A stretch of DNA of 27,610 nucleotides from Hofstenia miamia (GCA_900660155.1 CABFPE010000496.1:32243-59852), one strand, 5' to 3'; positions 10,426-19,420 are shown, numbered from the stretch's first letter. Translations and numbers: made by a program. The notes: a model not told the origin generated them from the letters alone.

Positions 10426-11246
10426 CCCAGATAACAATTTTGGTTGTTTTTACATTGTTTATAGTTGTTTCATACTTTTGGTTGTTGCAGCAACCACTAA
10501 CATTCATTATAACAACTTTAGTAAAAAATAATCAGTAAGCAGATACTTGCAAATAAAACTCATTTTGTTATTTTTATTACTAGATCATTTTATATAAAAA
10601 ATGATTTGCAAAACATTTTTTGAAATTTATAATTTGTGAACAAATATGATATACCAGTTAAGTGAATTTTCAAAATAATTTATTCATGAATATTTGGACA
10701 CCTTGATATTGAAAGTTAAATAAAATAAGTTACAATTGAACAGAAATGATTTTTCACAACTTAAGAAAGTACTATTTCAAAATTGTGCTTAATCTTAGAT
10801 TTTTAAATTTGTGTTAAATTTGGCAGATTTTTATGCTAATTGTTATCATTTATATACAAGACATTCATTTAAATCTTTAACAAATGTTTGCATTGAATAT
10901 GCTTGACAGTATCTCAAAGATTGTGGTCTGCCCTTTGTTGGGTTTGTGTTTGTTTAAACAGCAGTGTTTGAACAACTTAGCAATATAAAATTTTATTTTG
11001 CAGTTAAAAGTAATGCTAAAACAATAATATTACAACATAAAACAATGTTGTTACAACTGCAAAATATTGCTGTTTCATTTATAAGAAACAACCAAAAAGC
11101 AACCTAATGTGACATTGTTGAAACAATGTTGTTTTGACCAATGAAATGGTACTATTTTGACGTTAAAACAACGTTGTTTTTGACACATAAAACAACCACA
11201 TAACAACCCAAAACAATGTTGTTTAGCCCTTAAATTGGTATCAGGG
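10426..11246 (-). mobile_element. non-autonomous TIR DNA transposon (MITE family A), copy 1
   Basis: 821 bp with ends CCCAGATAACAATTTTGG and, at the right, the diverged complement ending GGTATCAGGG. Both sides carry TG (10424-10425, 11247-11248). Taking out the insert and one TG leaves the integrase frame open across the join. It is the reverse complement of copy 2 over its length. Subterminal regions are dense in AACAAY/RTTGTT, including the palindrome AACAACGTTGTT at 11167-11178. It encodes no protein; the 61-codon minus-strand frame at 11075-11260 only reads these repeats. Confidence 0.88.
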
Positions 11247-11248
11247 TG

Positions 11249-11495
11249 GTAATCACACAATTACCAAAATCCTGAAACAAAATAATTGCATCCTAGATAA
11301 CAGAAAACACAAAATTTCCAATTGTTTAAGTGAACAATAAAAGATATTGAAAATATGATAATTGATAAAAACAGAGAATTTAAAGTCATTACCAACAATA
11401 ATACACATTCCTTAATATGTCTGAGCAATATTTCTGAGACTCAGTTTGATAGTTGTGTGACATATCCAAAAGTCTTTTAAAACCACAACCTACCA
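11249..11495 (+). pseudogene. integrase C-terminus of element 1 after the MITE
   Basis: It begins with the Gly codon that follows Trp-Thr at the interrupted site and reads TITKIL, matching TITKVL in element 2 (near 15020). A stop at about 11338-11340 is followed in frame by a short tail, KDIENMIIDKNREF, which parallels EDISNVVINPNSEF in element 2. The conserved tail shows that pol extends past the integrase domain in both elements. Confidence 0.7.
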
Positions 11496-11711
11496 TGCCT
11501 CCCCACAGGGTGAGTGATGTAAACACAAACAATTCCAAAAACTGGAGTGAATCTTTAAATTACTTGTTTAGCTCTAATGAGAATGAAGAGATCAATCTAT
11601 GCAATGTCCAGTAGCAGTGAACTACTGGAGCAGTTGTCAAACTGCAGATGTAGAGTGGGGCACCCACACCATAATAGGAGTCCACATTCACATCCAGTGG
11701 ACATGTTGGAT
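11496..11711 (+). other. possible start of ORF3 of element 1, and undefined junction with element 2
   Basis: The ATG at about 11494 opens some 40 codons rich in Ser, Asn and Glu. It lies where ORF3 starts after pol in element 2, but I cannot align it with the element 2 N-terminus. TGTAGAGTGGGG at 11649 resembles the start of element 2's 3' LTR (TGTAGAGTCACTTGGGG), so the element 2 boundary may be here. The following bases do not match that LTR, so this is unproven. Confidence 0.35.
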
Positions 11712-11892
11712 TGTAGAATCACTGGGGTGTGATTCTAGCAAATTCAAAGAGAATACAGTTCAAACTATTTCTATTTACAAAATGCATTGCTCTATATATA
11801 CAAGTTATTTACAATATTTACAAATACCAGTCACTAACAAGAAAAGCGTGAGATCTGGCTGATAAATAGCAACAACTACCAGCAATGTTACA
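11712..11892 (-). repeat. 3' LTR of the TRIM-like element
   Basis: 181 bp. It contains a perfect 9-bp hairpin at 11714-11737 (TAGAATCAC, loop TGGGGT, GTGATTCTA) and a TATATATA at 11793-11800 usable as a TATA box on either strand. It differs from the other LTR at a handful of sites, several of them CpG against CpA or TpG. Confidence 0.88.
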
Positions 11893-11970
11893 CGCCGCCC
11901 CAAGCCAGACTCAGCAACTTTTCTTGTGTGCCCAATGGAGGAGGATTTGGTCCAAAAGGATCCATTTGAC

Positions 11971-12236
11971 AGCTCTTCACTCAAACATGCAAAACTAAGG
12001 CGTAGGCTTGGCTGACTCCTATTGATTGGGTTAATCTTGTGGAGAGGCATCAGATGCATCAGATTTAACCTTTGAAACCATGTCCATCATCAATTGTGGC
12101 TGGCGATGACTGAGAACAAGAGATTAAAAACCATCTTCTTTGCAGCATCATTACAAGCTCCTTGCTCAAACATGCAAAAACTAAGGCGTAGACTCGGCTG
12201 ACTCCTATCGATTGGGTTAATCTTGCAGAGAGGCAT
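11971..12236. repeat. internal direct repeat of about 80 bp in the TRIM-like element
   Basis: Bases 11971-12050 and 12156-12236 are alike. They share CTCAAACATGCAAAA, CTAAGGCGTAG and GATTGGGTTAATCTTG, with about 105 bp between them. Their function is unknown. They might be packaging or dimerisation sequence, or a copying error of reverse transcription. Confidence 0.75.
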
Positions 12237-12261
12237 TGGAATGTTCTGCATCACATCAGGG

Positions 12262-12278
12262 TCCTGTCACGGTCGCCA
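12262..12278 (-). promoter_or_regulatory. primer-binding site for tRNA-Arg in the TRIM-like element
   Basis: Read on the plus strand the 17 bases are TCCTGTCACGGTCGCCA. To my knowledge this is the 3' end of an animal tRNA-Arg (acceptor stem CACGGTC, discriminator G, CCA). On the minus strand it gives a site starting TGGCGACCGTGACAGG with no gap to the LTR. It fixes the element's orientation as minus. Confidence 0.85.
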
Positions 12279-12460
12279 TGTAGAATCACTGGGGTGTGAT
12301 TCTAGCAAATTCAAAGAGAATACGGTTCAAACTATTTCTATTTACAAAATGCATTGCTCTATATATACAAGTTATTTACAATATTTACAAATACCAGTCA
12401 CTAACAAGAAAAGCACGAGATCTGGCTGATAAATAGCAACAACTAATAGGCGATGTTACA
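12279..12460 (-). repeat. 5' LTR of the TRIM-like element
   Basis: 182 bp, the partner of 11712-11892, with the same 9-bp hairpin at its plus-strand start. The last bases differ most (CTAATAGGCGATGTTACA against CTACCAGCAATGTTACA). Confidence 0.88.
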
Positions 12461-12464
12461 GGAT

Positions 12465-12568
12465 ACCCATGGAAACTATGATCCTATTATGGGAGAAATG
12501 ACTAAATCTCAAAACAATCAACTATAATGTCAATGCTTTGAACCCCTCATCATCTCCCTGGTATGCCT
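12465..12568. other. about 100 bp of unassigned sequence before element 2's LTR remnant
   Basis: This stretch continues the target sequence of the TRIM insertion. It matches neither the 3' LTR of element 2 nor element 1 as far as I can see. No open frame of note. Confidence 0.4.
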
Positions 12569-12680
12569 TGAAGAGTGCACAATAAATTTGGCTTCCTTCT
12601 AATGCATTTGATCTTTTCAATTAATTATCTGTTAACCGCCTTTAGATTCATTGTTAAAGATTTGGTATTGATAACTATTG
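12569..12680 (+). repeat. 5' LTR remnant of element 2
   Basis: About 110 bp matching 19727-19829 in the 3' LTR, from CACAATAAATTTGGCTTCC to ATAACTATTGCTT. It includes an AATAAA polyadenylation-type signal. Protease sequence follows at once, so leader and gag are deleted. Confidence 0.8.
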
Positions 12681-13325
12681 CTTCTGGAAATCCCCTCTCA
12701 CTCAAATGCTGCATACCAAACCTAGAGTTATGCATTTGCCAGGAGCTATTTGTTGTTGATCTAATTGTCATTAATACTTGCAGTCAACCACTTCTGTATG
12801 ACATAATTTTGGGAAATGATTTTCTTGAGCAGCATTATTGATTATGGTAATAACACCATCTTCATCAGAGAAAGCAAGCATTGGCAAGAGCTTACCACTG
12901 TCCCCAGCAAATACATCTCTTTGAGCTTTTCTGAACATGTGATCATGGAGCCTCATCATTGGCAATGTGTTCCTGTCACCACTGAGTCTGCTTACACTGG
13001 AGATGTTATGTTTTTGGAATTTAACAGAAAATGCTTCTATTTAATTAACTCTGCCTTGTCTCTAAAGGAAAAACATGTGTTACTGTTCTAAATAGTTCTG
13101 ATACATTGGTTAAAATAGATCCATCTCAACTGAGGCTAGTTGTAAGTCTGGTTCATCTGGAGTTCCAGGCCACTGCCTGCTCACCAATCTTAATGGCTAT
13201 CCATGATTTGGGGGAGCTGAGTGACAATGTTCAGATCCCCTTGTTAATGAGTGGACACATCTGCATCTTAGCACCCAGGAGCATGAGTCTCTTTCCCATC
13301 TCCTCCAACAGCATTATGAGGTCTT
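12681..13325 (+). pseudogene. protease C-terminus and linker of element 2
   Basis: The frame reads NLELCICQELFVVDLIV and then YDIILGNDFLEQHY, the LILGxDFL block that ends retroviral-type proteases. The DTGA active site is not present. After a stop at 12838-12840 the linker toward RT is split over three frames, including CVPVTTESAYTGDVMF and, from about 13106, a region with several indels. Confidence 0.7.
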
Positions 13326-14143
13326 TAATTATGGTTCAATCAGCATTGGCCAGGCCATTGGGGAACAGCATTCCATCATAATCAAGAATGATCATCCAAT
13401 TCACTTGCCCATCAGAAGAGTACTGGAAAACCTCTGGGAAGAGTACAAAAAGATCTTAAGCAACCTCATAGAAAGTGGCATTATCCAAGCTAGCAATAGC
13501 CCCTATGTAGCTCTCACCATCTTTATTAAACAAGGCAACAAGTATTGCCACTGCATGGACTTTAGAAAGCTTAACAATGTTACAGAAAAGGATGTGTACC
13601 CACTCCCATCCATCAAGGATCTCCTTTACAATGCTAGTCAATACAAGTTATTCAGCTGCCTCAACATGTGCAAGGCTTACTGGCAAGTGCCAATGAAGCC
13701 CACTGATATTTCAAAGACTGCCTTTATAACTCCCTATGGCCTCCTCAATTGAAATTATATGGCTTTTGGGCTCTGCAATGCTCCTGCAACATTTTAGTGC
13801 TATGTTACCCACATGCTCAGAAATGGTGCCAACATACTTGAGCCCAGCATAATGGCCTATATGGACAATATTCTCATTGCTGGTAACACTTTCTCTGAGC
13901 ATCTGGAAAGGCTTGGATGCACCCTCAGCTTATTCTATGAGTATGGCTTTTGAGTCAATATGAATAAGTGTTCTCTGTTAGAACCTCATGTCACATTTCT
14001 CAGAAGAATCCTTGAACCTGGTCATATTTCCATCAAGAATGATGTGAAAGACCATCTTGATAAAATCAATACTCCCCATTCTTGTAAGGATGTGCAGTGC
14101 CTTATGGGATTCTTGAATTACTATGGCGCCTTCATTCAGAGTT
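13326..14143 (+). pseudogene. reverse transcriptase of element 2 (catalytic residues lost)
   Basis: RT would copy the element RNA to DNA. The blocks come in order: IGQAIGEQHSI, SGIIQASNSPYVAL, CHCMDFRKLNNVTEKDVYPL, then motif A as CLNMCKAYWQVPM with the catalytic Asp changed to Asn (13663-13665). AFITPYGLL follows, a TGA at 13750-13752, MAFGLCNAPATF, a TAG, and motif C as YMDNILIAG with the second Asp of YMDD changed to Asn (13867-13869). Further on come VNMNKCSLLEPHVTFL and the connection block MGFLNYYGAFI, ending in a stop at 14143-14145. Unlike the rest of element 2 it is nearly continuous in one frame (frame of 13405) with a few stops. Confidence 0.88.
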
Positions 14144-14145
14144 AG

Positions 14146-14656
14146 CTAACAAAACCAAGCACATCTCCAACCTACTACAGTGCAATGTTGAATTTAAATG
14201 GAGCTGGGTTGAGCAGGAAGAGCATGACAATATTAAGAAAGAACTTAGAAGAATTCCCAGCCTAAACACTCAAAGGAATTCCTTATTGACTGTGATGCCA
14301 GTTCCATTGCTATCAGTGGTGTGCTTAGTGAGGTCATTGATGGGAAAGAGATCCCTATTCAATATTTCAGCCTCAAGCTCCAAAATGCCAAGCTCAATTA
14401 TGGCACAACCAAATCAGAAATGCTAGCTTTAGTTGAGAGTCTGAAAAAGTTTTGTTTTTTCATTATGGGCCACAAGTTCAATGTGTGCACCAACAACTCA
14501 GCACTGGCATGGCTGAAGAAATTCTCTGGGGATAAATCCAATATCATTTCCCAGTGGATCAAATACTTAAATGATTTTACCTTTTCCATTAAACACTGTC
14601 CAGGGAGACTGCACAACAATGCAGACTATTGGCCTGCAGTAGGCAGAAATTGGTAA
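14146..14656 (+). pseudogene. RNase H of element 2
   Basis: RNase H would remove RNA from the RNA-DNA hybrid. The first block reads DCDASSIAISGVL, followed after a frame change by IQYFSLKLQNAKLNYGTTKSE (catalytic Glu in SEMLALVESLKKF). The next Asp block reads VCTNNSALAWLKK, where the expected TDH-type Asp is Asn (14492-14494). The final block NNADYWPAV keeps its Asp. The frame from 14321 stays open to the stop at 14654-14656. Confidence 0.82.
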
Positions 14657-15318
14657 AGCATCATTGAAGCAGTAGAGTATTTTTATAACACTACTGTGCA
14701 TACCACTACTAAGGTCAGCCCTTTAAGGCCATGCTTGGCCAAGAGGTAAGTATGCCCCTTTCCATTATGTTCCCAGATTATAATGAACCCACATTAGAGA
14801 ATTTTGGGAATTGTATGTTACATGAATTTCAAGAAGTACATTTAACTATCTGTTGGAATACTAATCAATCAGTTATCTGTGAAAAGCAGAATTTCAATCA
14901 CAAACTGTATGGTGAGCCTCACAAGGTTGGGGACAAAGTTTTTGCACATTTTCCTCACCAGATCACTGATGCAAATCAAGTGTGGAAACTTGCTACCAAC
15001 TGGCAGGGTCCATTTACCATTACAAAGGTGTTAGATCACCATAGATATTTATTGAATAATGGGAGAGTTGCCCATTTCCAACAACTCAAACAAACTGTTG
15101 AAGATATTAGCAATGTTGTAATCAATCCTAATAGTGAATTTTCACTTGTTGATGATGGAGTAAATGAACTTGAGAATTATACTAACCTCAATGATTGTGA
15201 GGAAGATGACCTCTCTGAGGTCAGTACAGTGATAACCTTGGTAATAGTAGCAACATTACTGCTACTTGTATTTTGCCTAGATGTAGAGTTAGGGACCAAG
15301 AGTTTTTACACCACTTAA
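14657..15318 (+). pseudogene. integrase C-terminal part of element 2 with a hydrophobic tail
   Basis: The zinc finger and DDE core are missing. Sequence jumps from the RNase H stop to VEYFYNTTVHTTTKVSP, the last helix region of the core. A one-base loss near 14723 shifts to the frame of the 195-codon open stretch 14731-15318. That contains VGDKVFAHFP and the C-terminal small-barrel block NWQGPFTITKVL, parallel to element 1. After a charged acidic stretch the last 35 codons hold a 20-residue hydrophobic run (ITLVIVATLLLLVFCL) that looks like a membrane segment. The ATG at 14731 is probably not a real start. Confidence 0.75.
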
Positions 15319-15349
15319 ATACCCAAGATTGGGAACTTAATTAATCTTT

Positions 15350-16403
15350 ATGCATAGAAACCAAGCCACATCAGATGAAATGAATCAAGAACCACCTGCC
15401 CACAAGAAGATGAGTGAGGCAAAGATATAACCCTGTGATGAACAGAGCTGAGATGACACCCCTCATTGAGCAGAGGAGAGCTTATCCTGTAAGAGAGGAA
15501 GGACACAGGAGGACTCACATAGCAGACCATGTGACTACTTGGGGCACCAAATAGGCCCTTGGGAGCATGAATCTCACAAATACTTGGGGTGCCAAATAGC
15601 CCCTTGGGAGCAGACCTTGGACAACTACTTGTTGTGCTAAATAGCCCCTCAGGAATCCAAGGAGTCTAGTAAGTACAGAGTGCCTTTTGCTAACTTAAGT
15701 ACTAATATTAAAATGTCCCATAGTGACTAAATAGCCCCCTCTAGTCCTGGCCCTTCATCATGTGCCTCTACTAGTGTTAGGCCCCAGAGAAACAAAGAGC
15801 AGCAACAAAAGATCTCTAAGGTAGGAGACAAAACTTTACATTCATATTTTATTGCAACCCCCAAGGCAGTTAGTTTTGTACATGACAACTTATCAGAGGA
15901 AATGAAAAACAAATTACACTGGACATACAACACCAAGAACCTCACATGTGCTGTGGACGTCATTCCCTTTGTCATCAATGTGGAGCATAGGCCCAAAATT
16001 AACACAATCATATGCTACAACTCCAAAATGCATGGAGGACTAAAGTGACCATACTGGAGAAGTATGGTCCACACCATGTTTGATGAGGATTTTAATTTAA
16101 TGCACCTGTGATAGCTGCTTAACAGCAAGTGTGCCATTCAGAAATTTGAGTGTGTCAACATTGGTTTTGAAAACTTACTTATTGTTTACTTCTTCCAAGT
16201 TGGTGAGGTCAACCAGCCCAAGGTAATGGAAAAGATTGAAATAGCATATAGGCTAGCTAAGTTGAGAACATTTGTCTGGTGATGTTTGTCAAAGAAGAAC
16301 ATCAGGACAAAGCACCTCAAATCTAGCCAAAATCAATGAGGTCTGGACTAATCTTAAGGCGGATAGAAACTTTGAGCCTGTTTGGCCCACTATTAATATC
16401 TGC
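15350..16403 (+). pseudogene. ORF3 of element 2, N-terminal part, unknown function
   Basis: The ATG at 15350, 31 bases after the pol stop, opens a frame that can be followed to 16403 despite stops. About 60 codons in, three 15-residue repeats occur (15536-15670). A Ser/Pro/Gln-rich stretch leads to a more ordered region: KVGDKTLHSYFIATPKAV, MKNKLHWTYN, ICYNSKMHGG, and then NEVWTNLKADRNFEPVWP just before the solo LTR. Element 1 has recognisable counterparts of MKNKLHW, ICYxSK and the NEVxxxW block. It sits where envelope genes sit in some gypsy elements, but I see no signal peptide, cleavage site or membrane anchor. Confidence 0.6.
15536..15670 (+). repeat. three tandem 45-bp repeats encoding 15-residue units in ORF3
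   Basis: The units start at 15536, 15581 and 15626, exactly 45 bases apart. In the ORF3 frame the first two read YLGHQIGPWEHESHK and YLGCQIAPWEQTLDN. The third is diverged with an in-frame TAG. A further partial IAPS occurs at 15731. The exact multiple of three fits a repeat that grew while the frame was in use. Confidence 0.8.
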
Positions 16404-18347
16404 AGTAGCATCATCCAAAATAATCAGAAATAAGCTGCAAATGTCACAGAAGAGAGTAAGATCAAAAAGGAATTGATTAAAAAATATTATAATCAGATTA
16501 GTTGCTATTATTTCAGATTAATTTGTAAAATGCAACCAAGAATAAAATATGTGTCAAAAAAGAGATATTTGTATCTGTCAATAAAAATACTTTTGACAAA
16601 ACAATGCTTACATTATTTTATAGCTGCCATATTGGCAGAAGTTTAAATTTGAATCAACAGGTACTTTTTTTGAAATACCATAAATATATTGAAACTTATT
16701 GTAAGAATTTGATAAAGAATTTTACTTAGAATTCTTATTTTTCATCTTATTAATGGTTTGATTATTTAATACAATGTTGAGTTAATTGAGCAGTGTTTAT
16801 TAGTGGTCTGGATACATCACAGGGAACGATTCTAGGGTCCCTGTGCCAGATCATGAAAGTGCACTTATGTTAGGTGTAAGGGTTTTCTCTCAATTAGCTG
16901 ACTAACATTTCCTTTCTACATGTATCAGATAACTAACTGTCAACAAATGGTTGGATGACCAAACCCTAGGAATTATCTTAATATTATTTTATATCTAAAT
17001 TTATGACCTATAATCAACCAATATAATGACCATACATGTAGTAAGTATTAATGTAGGTTAGGAAGTTGTTCAAATAGAATTTATTTAGATAAGCCAATAT
17101 ATTTTGGTAATGGCTACATGTAGCATTTAATGAACAACTAGTAACAGTTCAGGTTGCAAATAGATATAACACTTTCACACAATAGAGAGTAAGTCAAGTT
17201 GTGTCATGTCTTGAGTAAGCACTGAGCTAATGTAGGGTACACATAAGCTATCTTGATTGAGCTGAGAAGTGGCACTCAAGCATTGGATGGAATGGTGAAA
17301 TTGGATGTGGGGATCTGCTTCAGGCAGATGCCCACTAGAAGATTGTTATGGAGGTTACTGCATGGCTTCATCACCTAAAAAGTGAACAGTTAACCAAGGT
17401 TACATAAGATAACAGAAGAAACTAGTCAAACAGTAACAACAAACAAATCCTTACTTGCAATAACACAGCTAACTTTATAAAGTAAAAATAGATAAACAGT
17501 GATAATTCCTGGTAGAGGATCCCAGATAACAAATTTTGGTCTAAACAATGTTGTTTTTTAGTTGTTTTTTTATTGTTGTTTTAACATTGAAATGGTACCC
17601 TTTTGACTGGTCTAAACAACATTGTTCCAACAACATCACATTAGGTTGCTTTTTGGTTGTTATTTCTAAATAAAAAAGCACTATTTTTAGGTCATAACAA
17701 CATTATTTTATGAAACCCATGATTGTTCTAGCATTAATTTTATATGCAATACATCAAATTTATATTGATAATCAGTTCAAACATTGCTGTTTAAACTAAC
17801 ACAAGCCCAACAAAGGGCAGAACAGTAATACAATAAATAAAATAAATTCAACATTTGCTGAAATTTTGAATGAATGTCTTGATTTTAAATGATAACAATA
17901 AGCATAAAAATCTGCCAAATTTAACAAAAATTTAAACTTTTAAAGTTAAGTATAATTTTGAAATAATACTTTTTTAAATTGTAAACAATCTCTTCTGCTC
18001 AAATGTACCCTTTTTATCTGACAGATAATTTGAAGGTGTCCAAATATTCATGAATAAATTATTTTGAAAATTTGCTTACCAAGTATATTATAATTTTTCA
18101 CAAATTTAATATTTGAAAAAAGCTTTTTGCAATTCCATTCTTTATATAAAAATGATCTACTAATCAAAATGATGAAGTGAGTTCTATTTGCAAGCATCTG
18201 CTTGAATCTTAAATTATCACATTTTTAGTTGCTCAAATTTGTATTAATGGTTGTTACTATGATGTTAATGGTTGCTGCAACAACCAAAAGTATGAAACAA
18301 CTATAAACAACGTAAAAATAACCAAAATTGTTGTCTGGGATATTACA
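16404..18347. mobile_element. solo LTR (family Y), copy 1, in ORF3 of element 2, itself split by a MITE
   Basis: It starts AGTAGCATCATCC and ends ATTACA, with CTGC on both sides (16400-16403, 18348-18351). Copy 2 at 23842 starts TGTAGCATCATCC, so the first base here is a mutation of the usual TG. Without the MITE the length is about 1.12 kb. Removing it with one CTGC rejoins ORF3 in frame just before MLQYSRSVERLL, matching the element 1 order. The content is non-coding and similar throughout to copy 2, for example GATTCTAGGGTCCCTGT. Confidence 0.85.
17521..18339 (+). mobile_element. non-autonomous TIR DNA transposon (MITE family A), copy 2
   Basis: 819 bp from CCCAGATAACAAATTTTGGT to the complement ACCAAAATTGTTGTCTGGG. 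AT flanks both sides (17519-17520, 18340-18341). The related solo LTR at 25870-25897 has the uninterrupted site (GGTAGAGGATGTTACA), which confirms both the ends and the 2-bp duplication. Left subterminal bases carry several GTTGTT/AACAAC motifs, and the right end carries GGTTGCTGCAACAACC. No coding capacity. Confidence 0.9.
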
Positions 18348-18351
18348 CTGC

Positions 18352-19410
18352 AGCCCTATGTTGCAATACTCCAGATCTGTTGAGAGGCTCCTCATGGAAC
18401 TGTGCATAGCCTACACCTTGCAAGATCACCAAAATTTTGCTGAATGCCTGTTTTCCAAGAAGTTTGTGCCACCGATTCAGTCTCATGGAGCTGTTTGTGT
18501 CCTGTCCATTTTTCTGACACAAGATCCACACATTCAACTGCCCCTTGACCAAAATGCCAACTAATCTTATCATCATGGAGTGTCAAGAAGGGGTGAAGGA
18601 AAGTCTCTGCTCACCTCCCCAATTTCATTAATTATGTCTCCACTGTGGCTGAGATCAGCAAATCAATGCAAACATGGGAGTACAAGGATATCAGAGACAC
18701 CCTACTCAAGGGTGGGAACCCAAAAAGTGTTTACATTGATGGTAAAATCATGATTAAGGATATTTTCCAGGATGGAGCACTCCAATCAGCTAACAAAAAT
18801 CCATAACAAGATTGTGATGCTGGACCCCAGTGTTATTATTTTATTTCAGGCATCTGGTGATTTGATGTGGATAAACAACATTGAAACCCTCACTTGATAC
18901 TATGACATCATGAAGCAAATCAAGATTTTCACTATGCTGTGAGCAGAGGTTACCAATCCAGAGGAGATGACTTTACAGCAGGTCAATGAGGATTGCTCCC
19001 TATTTATGGATCACGCCATGTGCATGGGATTGCTAAGAGAGGTCTTCATCCACTTCTACACTAATACCAAGATCAGCCCAAAAGATGCCCACACTTTAGA
19101 CACTGACATGCTCTCTCATGATAGTGCTGAAAGGCCTTTGTCTTTATGAGAGGTTTTATGATACATTCACATGGAGGCTAAACAACTTAAGAAGAAATTG
19201 CCTGAGTAGTGCCTGTTTACCAGGGATGGAGTTCTTCTGCCTGAAGAGTGAAGAGGTTTCACAGAGGGAGACTCTTATGCAAATTACCCAGTGACCTAGA
19301 TATGCTGAAGTTAAGTCTTGGGACAACTTCCTAGCCACAGAAATGATTGAGGAGATCCAAAAGCTCCTGTCTGGTCCCACAGTAAAACTCCTACCACAAA
19401 TTTAACTGGC
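18352..19410 (+). pseudogene. ORF3 of element 2, C-terminal part, unknown function
   Basis: The frame resumes after the solo LTR with LQYSRSVERLL and CVLSIFLT, aligned with YHYAVERLL and WLLSIYLT in element 1 (about 20780-20920). After 18562 the reading shifts frames. It shows NPKSVYIDGKIMIKDIF, then IILFQASGDLMWI, IKIFTML, TNPEEMTLQQVNED and a Lys/Asp/His-rich stretch to about 19150, then a C-terminal tail to about 19400. The element 1 counterpart is about 240 codons longer between the first and second of these groups, so a deletion is likely here. Hydrophobic strands alternating with charged helices suggest an alpha/beta fold. I cannot name a family. Confidence 0.55.
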
Positions 19411-19420
19411 AATGGGGGTG
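19411..19420 (+). promoter_or_regulatory. polypurine tract of element 2
   Basis: AATGGGGGTG lies directly before TGTAGAGTCAC, the start of the 3' LTR. It would prime plus-strand DNA synthesis. Confidence 0.7.

Larger units (their letters stand above)
11712..12460 (-). mobile_element. miniature LTR retrotransposon (TRIM-like), complete
   Basis: Two direct terminal repeats of 181 and 182 bp, both running TGTAGAATCAC to TGTTACA/ATGTTACA, enclose only 386 bp without coding capacity. GGAT flanks the whole on both sides (11708-11711, 12461-12464). A primer-binding site abuts the right-hand repeat on the minus strand, and a G-rich stretch (GGGGCGGCG, minus strand) abuts the left-hand one as a possible polypurine tract. 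It would need proteins supplied by another element. The LTRs are nearly identical, so it is younger than most of its surroundings. Confidence 0.88.

Noticed and set aside
11714..11737. Hairpin as the 3' end of a Helitron
   Set aside because: No CTRR end follows. The hairpin lies at the start of direct terminal repeats with a 4-bp duplication and a primer site, which fits an LTR element.
11805..12059. 84-codon minus-strand frame
   Set aside because: It crosses the LTR/internal boundary of the TRIM-like element and has no motif.
12262..12278. tRNA-Arg 3' end, possible tRNA gene
   Set aside because: Only the last 17 bases including CCA are present. There is no D or anticodon arm upstream, and the position touching an LTR identifies it as a primer-binding site.
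15536..15670. Tandem 45-bp units as a CRISPR-like array
   Set aside because: Only three diverged units without the repeat/spacer pattern, in a eukaryotic retrotransposon and in the ORF3 frame.
18343..18586. Minus-strand frames opposite ORF3
   Set aside because: They are shadows of the plus-strand ORF3, which has a homologue in element 1.
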